32,077 nt of DNA from Ichthyophonus hoferi (GCA_002751075.1 NAOQ01000143.1:11356-43432), one strand, 5' to 3'. Shown: positions 20,224 through 30,973, counted from the first letter of the stretch. Translations and numbers: made by a program. Notes: generated by a model not told the origin, from the sequence alone.

Positions 20224-20461
20224 AGATCAAAGAAACGGTTAGGGATAGTGCAATGGCACATAGATTGTTCTAGTACGTGATGATATTAGTTAAATATTGC
20301 ACAACCTCAATATTGTAACTAACAATCTCTCCTGGACGTCTATTGGCTAATACCAACTCTAATAAAGTATGTGAGCCGGACTCAGACTGGTTCTGGGCAT
20401 GCGTTTTTTTTTTCATAAACGTGGTGTACAGATTTATCTATGTAGTTAAGTTGTACATTGG
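20224..20461. repeat. 238-bp exact duplicate of 19500-19737 across the gap
   Basis: Each base matches at an offset of 724, including a run of 10 T. The match stops exactly where the Ns begin on the left side, the pattern of two overlapping contigs placed side by side rather than merged. Confidence 0.9.
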
Positions 20462-20524
20462 CTCAATGTGTATTAGATCTTGAAGCATATTAGAGAGAAA
20501 TAATTAGGTAAATCACCTGTTACA
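20254..20524 (-). mobile_element. Family A LTR fossil, full-length view of copy 3
   Basis: This is about 271 bp inverted, starting TGGCACATAGATTG and ending near CTGTTACA. It covers the whole family A LTR, so it is probably the true copy of which 19530-19737 is the duplicated part. Old solo LTR. Confidence 0.55.
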
Positions 20525-20943
20525 AGCTTAGATCCTCAAAATAATATATAAAATAAACCAGAAGTCCCCAAATAAATATATTTAAATTTTGATCCAAAAC
20601 TTTGTCAATGGCATCAAATAATTTTAAAAGTTTTTTATGGAAGGGTGCGTTAAAATACATCTCCATGCATTTTAGACTACTTAATGTCCATTGTCCATGT
20701 GAAAATAACTTTTAAACCAAATAATAGTCATGGAAATAGGAAATATTTGGTAGAGTTTACTATGGAAAAAATATCTTATTGCATAAAATAGCGTATTTGC
20801 TGACTGTACGGGATATAATATAGTCTTTATAATATAAAGTATATAATAGTATAGACTATATAGCTTATTCATCTTGTAGTTGTAATTTTTATCTATAATT
20901 AGTAATATTTTGTCAATATTAAAAAAATAAAATAGTATTTAGT
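20525..20943. other. AT-rich 5' spacer of hydrolase copy 2
   Basis: Nothing is recognised apart from AT-rich simple words. Confidence 0.4.
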
Positions 20944-21074
20944 TTCAAATAAATTCTTCTGTCATTAATGACACGCCTGTAGCATTATTAAACAGTAAGA
21001 GTATTGTTTTTTTTTGTTGACCCTGCCTTTAATATTTGCCTCCCTGGACGAATTGTCACATATATATTGTCCAT
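20944..21074 (-). repeat. Pogo/Tigger-like transposase scrap, distal copy
   Basis: It is a direct repeat of 21205-21338 at a spacing of about 264 bp, with high DNA similarity (for example AAATAAATTCTTCTG and the inverted form of GGCAAAT). The reading frame is shifted relative to the proximal copy, so it is dead. Confidence 0.4.
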
Positions 21075-21204
21075 TGGTTTAAAAACGCAATTGTGTTAAC
21101 ATAGATTTCTAACTAGTTTTATTTCTAAAAACCTTTATATATTTATATTAGTATTACGGTAAATTAAAATTTTAAAAATGAAATTTTAAAATAACATATT
21201 ATTT

Positions 21205-21338
21205 ATTTTTAAATAAATTCTTCTGCCATTAATAGCATGCCCTGTAGCATTACCAAGTAGCAAGATTACAGTTTTTGTTGGCCCTGCATTTTTATTTGCC
21301 TCTCTTGACCAATCGTCATATAGAGATTTTCCATCCAT
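21205..21338 (-). repeat. Pogo/Tigger-like transposase scrap, proximal copy
   Basis: The minus-strand frame gives a Met-Asp..., a DDW segment and then TKTVILLLGNATGH. In pogo/Tigger transposases a D-W segment precedes LLLLDNAPGH; here Gly replaces the catalytic Asp, while the copy near hydrolase 1 keeps Asp. It is too short for an active enzyme and is a relic carried along by the gene duplication. Confidence 0.4.
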
Positions 21339-21390
21339 AGTTTTAAAGTTAATTTGTGTGAAAATGGTTTTGTATCGTACCCAGCTGAAG

Positions 21391-21432
21391 TCTTTATTCT
21401 GCTTTAATAACATAGATATATAATATATAAAT
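21391..21432 (+). promoter_or_regulatory. Core promoter block of hydrolase copy 2
   Basis: CTTTATTCTGCTTTAATAA followed by ATATATAATATATAAAT is conserved with 11136-11172, about 75-115 bp before the ATG. The 264-bp module just upstream is duplicated, unlike in copy 1. Confidence 0.5.
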
Positions 21433-21506
21433 CTATTTTATTTATGTAATCAAACAACTGAATACACCAACGTGAAAATTGGGTTTATTTTTGTTTATTT
21501 TTTATT

Positions 21507-22907
21507 ATGAAGCCAACTTCTGTTAACGACGCTCCTCATGTCGCTGCCGCTCCCAGCCTCTTAACAGAGGAGGAAGCCCTGGAGGTCAAAGTGAGAGAGA
21601 TCCCCGTCCCTAGCCAGGTGCAGGATTCACAGGAAGAAATATCCAGTCCCAATATCACAACAATCGAAGAGCTTATAGCCTTAGAGCATGAACAGGAATA
21701 CGAGATTATTATTGCTGCCCTACGCACTATGCTCAAAGCCGATCCCACTCTCTTAGAGAACACATGGGTTAAATCATGGATGGCTAAACGTTGGAGGAAC
21801 ATATTCATTCGAGAAGCCTGTCACAATAAAGCATCTGTGACTTATGCTACTGCTTCTTCAGCCCTTAACTATCTTGGTTATAAGATTGATAACAGATCTC
21901 CTGCCCAAAAGGTTTCAGAATGTTTTCTTCGTATGACTGGTCCTGGTGAGTGGGTTTATATCGATGGAACAGACGATGTTAAAGCTATGCCTGAACCTAT
22001 GATCCCAGATAATCTCACTGCCGGAGTTATGTTTGCTCCTGGTCTGGTTAATGGATGGTTACCTGTGCGTGCGTTTCACACCGGTCTTCCAGCTATTCAA
22101 AAGCGGTTGGGTGTTAAGGTTATGAGAGCAGATGCACATCCCATGCGTGGGTGTGTAACTAATGTTGAGGACTACATGCAGGCTCTCACAGGCGGCAGAT
22201 GCCGTGATGCCGATGGCAATTTGTTAGAAGGAATGGACTTCCCAGAAAAGTTTATTTGTATGGGTTACAGCAAGGGTGGGCCCGATCTTCTTACTTTGTT
22301 CACTGAGCATCCAGAAATGCAAAGCCGCTGTCGTGCCATGTACACCTGGGCTGGAGCAGTTGGTGGGTCTTATATGGCCAATGAAGCCTATGAAAATTTC
22401 AAGCAGTTCCCTAATGCTGTCTTGAATGTACATGTAGAGAAGCTTTTATGTCTTCTTTGTCCCGTCATTGAGTTAAGAAATGGTCCTTTGTATCGCCTGC
22501 CTGAGGTAGATGTCGGGGATGCTATATTACACTTGACGACACATTACCGTGAGGCGTATATCAAGAAAAATCTGCCTGTCTTAGAGAAAATGCCATTCCC
22601 AGTGTTCCATATTACTGGATCTACAGAGGAAGAGAATCTTCCCTATTTCCAGATTGCAGGTTACCGTACCCTGGCTCGCTATGATAACAATAATGATATG
22701 CAATTAACACAAGATGAGGCAACCATGAAGTTGCCCAAGTCTTGCCATCTAGCCATGGTTCATGCTAATCATTGGGATATGAGCTATGGCAATTTCCCTC
22801 TATTATACACAATGGGGTCAATGTACCTTGCCCATTATTTCCCCAGAGATGCTGCTATGGCCGCAATGGTCCTGCTCTCAGCAGAGTTAGGTCTTATGTC
22901 GGATTAG
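21507..22907 (+). CDS. Alpha/beta-hydrolase (lipase/esterase-like), paralogue 2
   Basis: It encodes 466 residues from the first in-frame ATG to TAG, with no intron and the same length as paralogue 1. Landmarks are conserved: GVMFAPGLVNGWLP (173-186), the nucleophile elbow GYSKGG with S255, DADGNLLEG (234-242), DNNNDMQLTQDE (393-404) and HANHWDMSY with H422. Differences cluster in residues 1-50 (about 58% identical there, about 87% elsewhere), and many codon changes are silent, so both genes look to be under protein-level constraint. It adds Cys at 315 and 413. The start-to-start distance to paralogue 1 is 10263 bp on the same strand. The role is unknown; neofunctionalisation or dosage are options. 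Catalytic assignments come from family pattern, not alignment. Confidence 0.87.
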   Translation: MKPTSVNDAPHVAAAPSLLTEEEALEVKVREIPVPSQVQDSQEEISSPNITTIEELIALEHEQEYEIIIAALRTMLKADPTLLENTWVKSWMAKRWRNIFIREACHNKASVTYATASSALNYLGYKIDNRSPAQKVSECFLRMTGPGEWVYIDGTDDVKAMPEPMIPDNLTAGVMFAPGLVNGWLPVRAFHTGLPAIQKRLGVKVMRADAHPMRGCVTNVEDYMQALTGGRCRDADGNLLEGMDFPEKFICMGYSKGGPDLLTLFTEHPEMQSRCRAMYTWAGAVGGSYMANEAYENFKQFPNAVLNVHVEKLLCLLCPVIELRNGPLYRLPEVDVGDAILHLTTHYREAYIKKNLPVLEKMPFPVFHITGSTEEENLPYFQIAGYRTLARYDNNNDMQLTQDEATMKLPKSCHLAMVHANHWDMSYGNFPLLYTMGSMYLAHYFPRDAAMAAMVLLSAELGLMSD

Positions 22908-23690
22908 GCCGGTTGTGTTGTAGGCATATTATATTATATTATAGTATAGTATAACATAGTATAGTAGTATATTATTTTATATAGGATGATTATGTTGTAT
23001 ATGTCATGCTGTGTAGTTTTCTTGCAATATTAAGTTTTATAATATCAATATAATACATGAAACTATTTGAATTGAAAGCTAGGTTTGGTCACCTCTAAGA
23101 ATAAAGCGAATACTACGCCGCTTGATTTAGTAGACCGGTCATGCGAGTTAAAATAAAAAAGTAAAATTAAATACAAGACAAAATGCAATAAATAACTTAA
23201 TGATATAGGAAATACGTTTATATACATACATCTTAAGTATAACAATAGTATACTGTAAGTTATTAATTGTTATATTCGCCAGCTAATATATCTAGAATAT
23301 GGTACATGATATGATACATGCTATTGTCATTACACACAATGTGGCTACATGCAGGACTTGGATTATACGAGATTATAGTACAGTGGTGGGTACTGCTACC
23401 ACTTAGAATCTAAAGTTGTACCTCCCTACCTTTCTAAGTTTGTAGGGCAAAGATGATAATATGGTATGTACGGTCACATTTATTGTTGAGTCATTACGGC
23501 TAAATTCCTTAATAGGCTAATGCGAAATAACATATAGAGTGCAAACATGCACTAGAAAAATAGCTTGACGAATAATACTACATCATAGACAGCCGTAAGT
23601 TTTAACGTACGTATTCTGTTTACTGTCGAATATAACATCTTATCTCAGCATACCACATTATATTTGATTGGATGCAAGTATCATAGATTA
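22908..23690. other. 3' flank of hydrolase copy 2, homologous to 12645-14164 without the two LTR insertions
   Basis: It carries a TATAG-type run (22935-22967), then the block at 23107-23130, then an uninterrupted match to the copy 1 flank. It serves as an empty-site control for the family A and family C insertions. A GAATAAAG at 23100-23107 may be a distal poly(A) signal. No gene is seen. Confidence 0.6.
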
Positions 23691-24054
23691 GCCGTTGACC
23701 CAATAATATCAACGCTTGATGACCTAGAAAAATGAATCAATCTCACCATTATGATTTCAATTACAAATGGTTGAAATCAGACCTTCACATTCGTACTTTG
23801 AATTGTATCCGTGAACCAGTAGCTTTATAGGAGTATTATATAACTACTATTATTCGCTAGTGACGCAATAAATTAGGTGCACAATAGCTGAATTCAGTAC
23901 CAATTGCAATAAAACCAATTAGGAACCAAAAAGTATGGTTACTCAATAAAATTGTTATGCCAATTCTATTAAACTATATATACAAACCGAAGAAGCAAAA
24001 CAAAGTTTGCACTTAATTTCTTAAATACTATTTGAATCGGTTGCTGGATTAATT
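23691..24054. other. AT-rich non-coding stretch, nothing recognised
   Basis: No frame or repeat relation was found. Confidence 0.4.
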
Positions 24055-24170
24055 GGACGCTCACTTACAAAAAAATAGATCCATAGTAATTTTACTACTA
24101 TTGATACGAAATAACTACAGCTAGCTTTAATCTCCTCAATTTGGTTATTTGTATCCTAGCAACAATTTCC
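24055..24170. repeat. Right-end relic of the 5830-6149 DNA transposon family
   Basis: GGACGCTCACTTACA near 24056 is followed by a decayed terminal repeat, TTTGGTTATTTGTATCCTA (24139-24157), compared with CCAATTATTTGTATCTTA at the intact element. No left end is found nearby. Confidence 0.55.
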
Positions 24171-24559
24171 CACAATAGAGCTTTTGCAGTTCCTCTGTAT
24201 AAAATCCTCTCTCCAAATGATATCATCAGAACTATGGAGATCTGTTTGAAAAGCAAAACATTTATCAGATTAGATTCGTGTAAATTGACTAATCAATTCC
24301 TAACTAATAGGATTGCAAGTAATAATTAATGAAAGCTTCTTATTGGATTTAAGTAAATTAGACAATTAAGCCCTGATCAATCAAATTGCAATAGATAATT
24401 AATGATCGCTTCTAGACTCTAGTTAATTGATTAAGATTCCTTCATAAATATTGCATTAACAGTAAGAATACTGAATCGATATCTCACTATAAATATATGA
24501 TTTAGGGCTTGATATCTAGGATTAAACACTTGGCTAGATAATCGTTTTAATTGTAAAAG

Positions 24560-24580
24560 AATGCTAGCCGTGCTAGCATT
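24560..24580. other. Perfect 9-bp hairpin
   Basis: AATGCTAGC-CGT-GCTAGCATT. A similar 7-bp hairpin, TACTAGC-AGT-GCTAGTA, lies at 25682-25698. The role is unknown; no T-run follows. Confidence 0.5.
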
Positions 24581-24654
24581 TTCAACTGTTTTAAACACAT
24601 CATAGGATTAGAGACAACCAACAAGTTGATTCAGGAAATAGCAATCTTAAATAA

Positions 24655-25212
24655 ACCAATCTATCAGCAGGCGCCCGATTAGGAAATTTTTTTTTAACAC
24701 ACCCAAAAAAGATTAATTTGACTGAAATATGCTCAAATACGACAAGAAGATACTACAAACAATTCTCACCTACGTCCACAAGGATCACACTTACGTTCCA
24801 TAAGTTTCAGGTGTTGCCGATATGGAAAGCGCATCTCTATGTTAATTCTGAATTTAACAAGGAAATACATGTACAGCTAATTTCCAATGAAAATGCAATA
24901 ATTGCATACCACACAATAACGTTTGGCACGGTAACAGGTAAACTTGTAATAACAGAAGAGACCCTAATCTTCCGACTCGATTTACCAACAAATTGGAAAC
25001 AATCGGATCTAAATTTCAATGGTTTTAAATGACAAACAAATATATCTCCAAACCACCATGTTTATAATGCATTAATTAAGAAAATTAGAGTTAAAGCAAA
25101 GGGCGGAAATATAAAATTAGAAGATCATTTAGCAGATGAATCAAAATTCCCCATTGAAGCTGTTAAATGTACTACAAGGTTTGCATCAGCTCCTTCTCTG
25201 ATTGAGTGCTGA
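24655..25212 (+). pseudogene. Broken coding fragment of unknown family
   Basis: A single reading frame shows protein-like composition across about 185 codons but is interrupted. Recognisable stretches are RITLTFHKFQVLPIWKAHLY, TFGTVTGKLVITEETLIF and KLEDHLADESKFPIEAVK. The central part has a second, more decayed DNA copy at 3775-4000. No family is recognised. Repetition in the window suggests debris of a mobile element rather than a host gene. Confidence 0.35.
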
Positions 25213-25745
25213 GTAATTACCATCAGCTTATAGATTCATGGTGACTGATTATAGTATTATTTGATTACAAGAGTTGTTGTTTGATTTGGAATCGACCACT
25301 TGTGCTTTGAATTATAATAGCGAGATTAATTTATTGGTCAAGGCCATATTTTATTAAACAAGATTTTGATTCAAACGTTGATATAATTGGATCAACGGCT
25401 AATCTTTGACTTCGTACTCAAACAGAATATGGTAATACCTTAAGATAAATGCAGGATACGATCGTTATCTTAATTACGCGCGAGAAATTCCTCTGAATTG
25501 ATCAATGTAAATAGCTATATTGGCCTTTGGAAATATATTTTGTCTAGCCAGGTAAAAATACAATATATCTTATCTAAGGATCAACACCTACATAGTCTAA
25601 ACATAAGATAGATATTAAATTATCACACTAATGATTACCTACTTTAATTAATGTCATCCGATTCTGTGGGGTACATACGAATACTAGCAGTGCTAGTACT
25701 ATACGGGCTAAGTCACGCACGATACACGACGAATTTTAAGTAAAT
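25213..25745. other. AT-rich non-coding stretch
   Basis: Apart from the small hairpin at 25682-25698, nothing is recognised. Confidence 0.4.
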
Positions 25746-25905
25746 TGAAAAAAAAAATTGGGTCTTTTATTGTGGCGAGAAACTGTTAGCCAAACCTTTT
25801 TCTTGATATATAATTGTATAAATATAAATATAAATCTAAATATATATCAAGAAAAAATTCAAACTTTTTTTTTTGCTACATTAAAAGACGCAATTTTTTT
25901 TTTCA
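25746..25905. repeat. 160-bp hairpin MITE-like element
   Basis: The ends TG-A10-TTG (25746-25760) and CAA-T10-CA (25891-25905) are exact reverse complements. The next bases also pair (GTCTTTTATTGT against ACATTAAAAGAC). The innermost 16 bp, TTTTTCTTGATATATA (25797-25812), pair perfectly with 25841-25856 across a 28-nt AT loop. No coding content. No clear target duplication is seen. Confidence 0.75.
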
Positions 25906-26161
25906 TTTTTTTTTGTTCTCCTTTTTGATCGGGAAAATTACATACACAATATTGTATATAATTTTAATCGGGAAAAATATAATTTGGATCAGTCGCTAGA
26001 TTTTGATTCGGATCGCGAAAAGTTGAATATTGTTCGACAGATCTATCATTTGGATCGAAAACCCCAATATATAGCGGCCAATAATTATTAGTCGCTATTA
26101 AATAAAACACCCTACACAAAACAAAACTATGTCTAGTGAGTAAACATTAAATATATTATAA

Positions 26162-26455
26162 AATATATACAAACACAGCGCACAATTCATTTCTATACGC
26201 GGTTTCACAATTTACACTGGTAGGGCATCAGTCAATATTGATCATCAAAAAAGATTAAGATTAGGTTTGACTCCACTTACTCATACAGATATTTCACTCA
26301 TATCCCATATACAACCAGAAGTAATAGAAGTTGATAAGTTAGAAGAAGATGGGGTAGGTGTAGAAATAGATAAAGATATTTTTAATGTGTTTCATACTTT
26401 CAGTAACTATGTTATCACACTACCATACTACCATGTTACCATCCTATCATCATAG
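26162..26455 (+). other. Unrecognised 97-codon open frame
   Basis: The frame is open from a stop at 26159 to TAG 26453-26455 and reads with coding-like composition, e.g. RASVNIDHQKRLRLGLTPL and EVIEVDKLEEDGVGVEIDKD. There is no ATG, so it is an exon, a fragment of an element, or chance. No family is recognised. Confidence 0.25.
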
Positions 26456-27093
26456 CACACAATATCAACTTAGAGCTGCACTGCACAATTATAGTGTACA
26501 TACTAGGCATTCATTCAATACGGCTACTCACTTGGCTACTTAACTAAAATACGTAACTTTCATGTAGATATGTATTGTTAAAATAGAAATGGTTAATTAA
26601 CTCAGATATTGTCTCATTGGGCTAAGAACCAACAGCTGGGTGTCCAACTAATTATGTTCTCCTAGTCTTATCAACCTTATGGGGCTAGCCCTCACCTTCT
26701 GGTAATTTTTATTTTATAAAAAAACATGTCTTAATTTATCTGTACTCCATGTACGCAAAGGGACACATTAAAACACCTCTAAATTAGGTATTCCCTCTCC
26801 TTTTAAATGAATACAGGTCACAGGGGCGCTCTTGCCTCTACTTATTTTCCAACATAGGTGTTTTCTAGTAGTCCAGGTATGAAGGGTAATGGTCCCTTGA
26901 AGTAGTATGACTTAAAACCAATAGTTTGAGTGACAGTTGGAAACCGATCAATTACATTGGTAGATGTAAATAAACTTCATATAATAAGTGGATATAAATT
27001 AACTATTAAATCATTATCCTAAAATTACTAAGATATGGTATAATATAATATAATATAGCATCATACATACATACATGTCATATTTTATTGTGG
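26456..27093. other. Non-coding stretch with dispersed repeat copy 2 (26787-26860)
   Basis: 26787-26860 matches 9265-9345 (ATTCCCTCTCCTT, ATACAGGTCACA, CTCTACTTATT). At 26866-26882, TTTTCTAGTAGTCCAGG resembles a family C edge word. Otherwise nothing. Confidence 0.45.
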
Positions 27094-27445
27094 TGTCAAG
27101 GGCATGCCTCACAAGTAATAGGCTCCTCGTAGTGACGTTATTATAAATTAATGACATCACCTTGGTAAGCTACTTCAATGTCACATACAGATTGCCCTAA
27201 GATGTGGTAAGCTTTATTTGTGGTAACTATAATTTATTCATGATGCAACTCTATCTTTATCTCATCTTGTCTTAACTTCAATAAAGGCATAAAAACAGGT
27301 CTCAAACGAGTTCTCAGACAGGATTTATTCCGTAGTTGTAGTATACATTTAAAGGAACTTTGAAGACTTGAAGACTTGATATTAAATAAAGCATCGGGGC
27401 TTCTGTATCATTTATAGCTATTTACGTTATAGGAAACTAGAGGCT
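27094..27445 (+). mobile_element. Family B LTR-like fossil, copy 3
   Basis: It begins TGTCAAGGGCATG, then AAGTAATAGGCTCCT and a GTGACGTTATTATAAATTAATGA-type promoter stretch matching 4842-4885. Downstream, AAGCATCGGGGCTTCTGTATC and GGAAACTAGAGG match the start of the family B internal region (5592-5655). It is shorter than copy 1 and old. Confidence 0.5.
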
Positions 27446-28573
27446 ATATCTTGTATGTATCTTGGATTTCTTTCACAGTATATTATGCTATTCTATATCT
27501 ATTTATTCAATCACACTCAACCATTTTAGATAAATCAAACAATACAAAGTTAAATAAAAGGAATGTAAGTATTTATTCATGTACTCACAATATATATCAA
27601 GTAATACCCGCATATTTATATTGCACAACTATATATATATTGAAAAAAAGAACAAATGAAAAAATGAAGAATCGGAAATTTAAATTTAATCTCAAAAACC
27701 TCATTCAAAGTACCTGAGTGGCACTTGGTATCTTTTACATCGCTCTACGTAAGGCTATTCTGATTGGCTACATAATTGTTTTTTGGATTCCCTTTTCATT
27801 TTAGGCTGTTTTCCATGCGTAGTAGTAACAGCATTCAGTTTCGCAACCAAGGATCCCCTTACACTCTATCATAGACCTTCATAAATGTATTTTTCATTCC
27901 ATTTGCTCTGCCATCTATTAACAATAGTCCGAGAACTCTAGGCAAATTTGGCTCAAGAGAATCACCCAACATGCATCCCCATAGATAAATAATCAATATA
28001 TTGCTTTATAAGAAAGAAAAACCAAGGAAATTATTGGACAGCTAGTTATCACACTAAAATGCTATTGAATATAACATAATAACAATGACTTAGACCTAAT
28101 CATATCATATGATTTTCAGACCAAATGTTTAGGGAATGTAACTAGGCAACAGCAATACAATACAATAGATGTATATATATGCATATATCAAATATAGACC
28201 TATAATGATCACTGTTAATGAAACTTTCCAATTAGTTTTTATTCACTGAACAGTCAATTACAAGCTTTATTTCAAAAATTGCATGCGAGAAATCCAAGAA
28301 TCCCAATTACAATATACTATTATACTATTGTACTGTTTTATTACAATTATACTGTTTTACTATAATAATATTTCATTGCTATACTACTATTCCATTATAG
28401 CATTACACTATTACTGTTATAGCATTACAGCATTACACTAAAACCTTCTCCCTACCTCCAACACTCTCTCATAATATCTAGTCCTAGTAGAGAACATGGG
28501 CGAATACAATCATTCATTGTTTTAATTCTCCCTACAGGTATAACATGATTGGATCCTTCTAATGAAGTCTGTG
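27446..28573. other. Non-coding stretch with ATACT/TATTAC-type simple sequence at 28308-28440
   Basis: A short frame (to 27717) is Tyr/Ile-rich and not convincing. 27722-27805 shares words with the left arm of the inverted repeat (CTTGGTATCTTTT, TTTTAGG.TGTT), possibly a third, weaker copy. Otherwise nothing. Confidence 0.4.
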
Positions 28574-30973
28574 ATGACTTTTTATCATGTACGCCAAGCG
28601 CAATCAAAGACAAATATTACCAGTGACGTATCATATAAATATAGTACATTGCAGATAGTATAGTATAATACAATACAGTCTAGTATAGTATAATATAACA
28701 CAATATAGTATAGTATAGTATAGAATCGTATAGAATAGTACAGCATAGTATAATATAATATAATATAATATAATTCATGTGTATTACTAGAATAATATGT
28801 ACATATATAATCAGCCAACAAATTCTATTCATTACAAAATTATTACTCACATATATTACTTGTAATTCGGGAAATCAAAAGAATAAATAGCCCTCATAAC
28901 CTACTTCTTGGTATCTTTTTCGTTTTAGGATGTTGTATAGAGATCCCTCATCAGGCGAATGTTCGAATACATAGTGCCTTTGTCCGGAATTACTATATAC
29001 GTTTCAGGGTTTTAGTGCATGTAAACGTGTGTGTAAGTGTTTAGATAATATGTATGTGCATGTATGCGTATGTATGTGTATTTTCTCATTATATTATATT
29101 ATAGAGTACATTATACTATAATAGACTATACTACACCATACCACTATACACAACAGTGATGTGTGTATGTAAAGGTAAGTGTGAAGATGTGTATTTATAT
29201 ATATTTCTGTGCAAGTATCTGTAGTTAAATGGAATGAATGTATGTCTGTTTGTATAAGCTAAAGTGCATATATCTGAGAAGGAATACCTTACATGTATCT
29301 ATCTGCTCTATTTATCTCAGCGAGGGTTCTTACCTTGTAAGAATCCTAAGCTGACATAAATATTGATATATTCAAGCGGGAATATATTTAGTATAAAAAG
29401 ATCTTTTTATTTTACTTGTTATATTAACTCATATTAATACTTAAAACCTTATTAGTGAAACAAAAAGTGAACGAACATTTTATAGAGTAAACCCTTCATA
29501 GTTTCGTGCCATAACATTATTTCTGAAAAATGTTATTATAACCCTTATAGCCCTTACTCAGTCAATTAAAAACACACTACTCGATTGGATCTCAATAAAA
29601 TTAGATATGTAATGTTGAATCAATCCAATTGGATTTGATATGTCTTATCGACATCGTATCAACATTAACCAAACCTAACCATCTATGGCAACATCTAAAT
29701 ATATAAATATTATCTGAATACTACATTGATAATACTTTATAATACTTAATAAGACGTATATTTTTATATAATAATAATAGTAATAGTAATATTAATGATA
29801 TAAAAATAATAATAATTATTATTATTAAATATTAAATTTGAAATAAAAAGATGCAATTATGCTGCGATCACGATTATAATTTTTAATCGGAGATTAATGA
29901 CTAATCCAATCTTGAATCGCTTATATTTGAACGTTTGTGTGCTGTGCTTGCTATACAGGGTTATAATATCCTTTCCAGAAATAATGTTATGGCATTAAAC
30001 TATGAAGGATTTATTCTAAAAAATGATCGTTCACTTGCTGTTTCACTAATAAAATTTCAAGCATTGAAATGAGTTAATATATAAAATAAAATAAGAAGAT
30101 CTTTTTATACTAAATACATTTCCGCTTGAATATATCAATATTTATGTCCGTGTCTTACAGAGTAGGAACCCTTGCTGAGATAAATAAAATAGATACATAT
30201 AAGGTATTTCTTCTCATTTATATGAGCTTTACCTTATGAAAACAGCATGCATTCAATTCATTCAACTACAGATACATGCACAGATATTATATATAAATAC
30301 ACCCATACCTTCACATACATACAACACTATAGTATATAGTGGTGTGATCTAGTACAGTGTAGTATATTATAGTATATATTATAATATAATAAGAAAATAT
30401 ACATACATACATAAACATACACATACGTACACATATATATACATACATACACGTACATGTTATCTGAACACTTACGCACACGTTTTTTTTTACATGCACT
30501 AAAACCTTGAAACTTATACTCTAATTTCGGATACAGACACTATGTATTCGAACATTCCCTTAATGGGGGGGCTCTATACAACATCCTGGGACGAAAAGCA
30601 TGTCAAGGAGCAGATTATGGGGTCTATTGATCCTTTTGATGTCCCGAATTACAGGTAATATATACATTTATATGCACATATGATTATTAAATTTTAATGG
30701 ATGGAATATGTTGATTGATTATGCATATATTAATTGCATTATAGTATATTATAGTATATTGTATTCTATGATACTATATTGTTCTATTAATTATACTATA
30801 CTATATTATGCTATGTTATACTATATTTACTATACTGTACCATACCATACTATACTACAATGTAATATCATACTATATTTCTCAGTATCATAAATACAGG
30901 TGCTATAATTATATGATACGTCATTGTTAATACCTATCTATTATTGTGCATGGCGTACATGATAAAAAGTCAT
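28574..30973. repeat. 2.4-kb inverted repeat, arms of about 1 kb, 400-bp spacer
   Basis: The left arm 28574-29551 and right arm 29951-30973 are reverse complements with mismatches and indels. The outer edges match perfectly (ATGACTTTTTATCATGTACG left; the inverse right), and inner edges are at ACCCTTATAG and CTATACAGGG. A central sample of 114 bp is about 81% identical without gaps. Within each arm are a TATAG/ATACT run, a GTATGTATG-type run, a shared exon-like block and a TATTTATCTCAGC..GGGTTC block. No target duplication is seen at the edges. It is either an old inverted duplication of a gene head or a long-TIR foldback transposon. Confidence 0.85.
28860..28972 (-). pseudogene. Decayed mirror copy of the 30542-30654 exon
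   Basis: On the minus strand it starts ATGTATTCGAACATTCG and aligns without gaps to the exon in the other arm, with 22 differences over 114 bp by hand count. It has in-frame stops, so it is not coding. It would be antisense-complementary to the intact exon's transcript if transcribed from the plus strand. Confidence 0.5.

Noticed and set aside
19619-20273. Long frames across the N run
   Set aside because: They consist of unresolved bases.
25682-25711. Hairpin followed by CTAA, like a Helitron 3' end
   Set aside because: The next base is G rather than the T of the AT target, and no matching TC-type 5' end or Rep/helicase sequence is seen.
28585-28821. Tyr/Ile/Leu-rich frames over TATAG-type runs (also 30311-30499, 30708-30893)
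   Set aside because: They are translations of simple pentamer repeats; similar frames arise in all phases.
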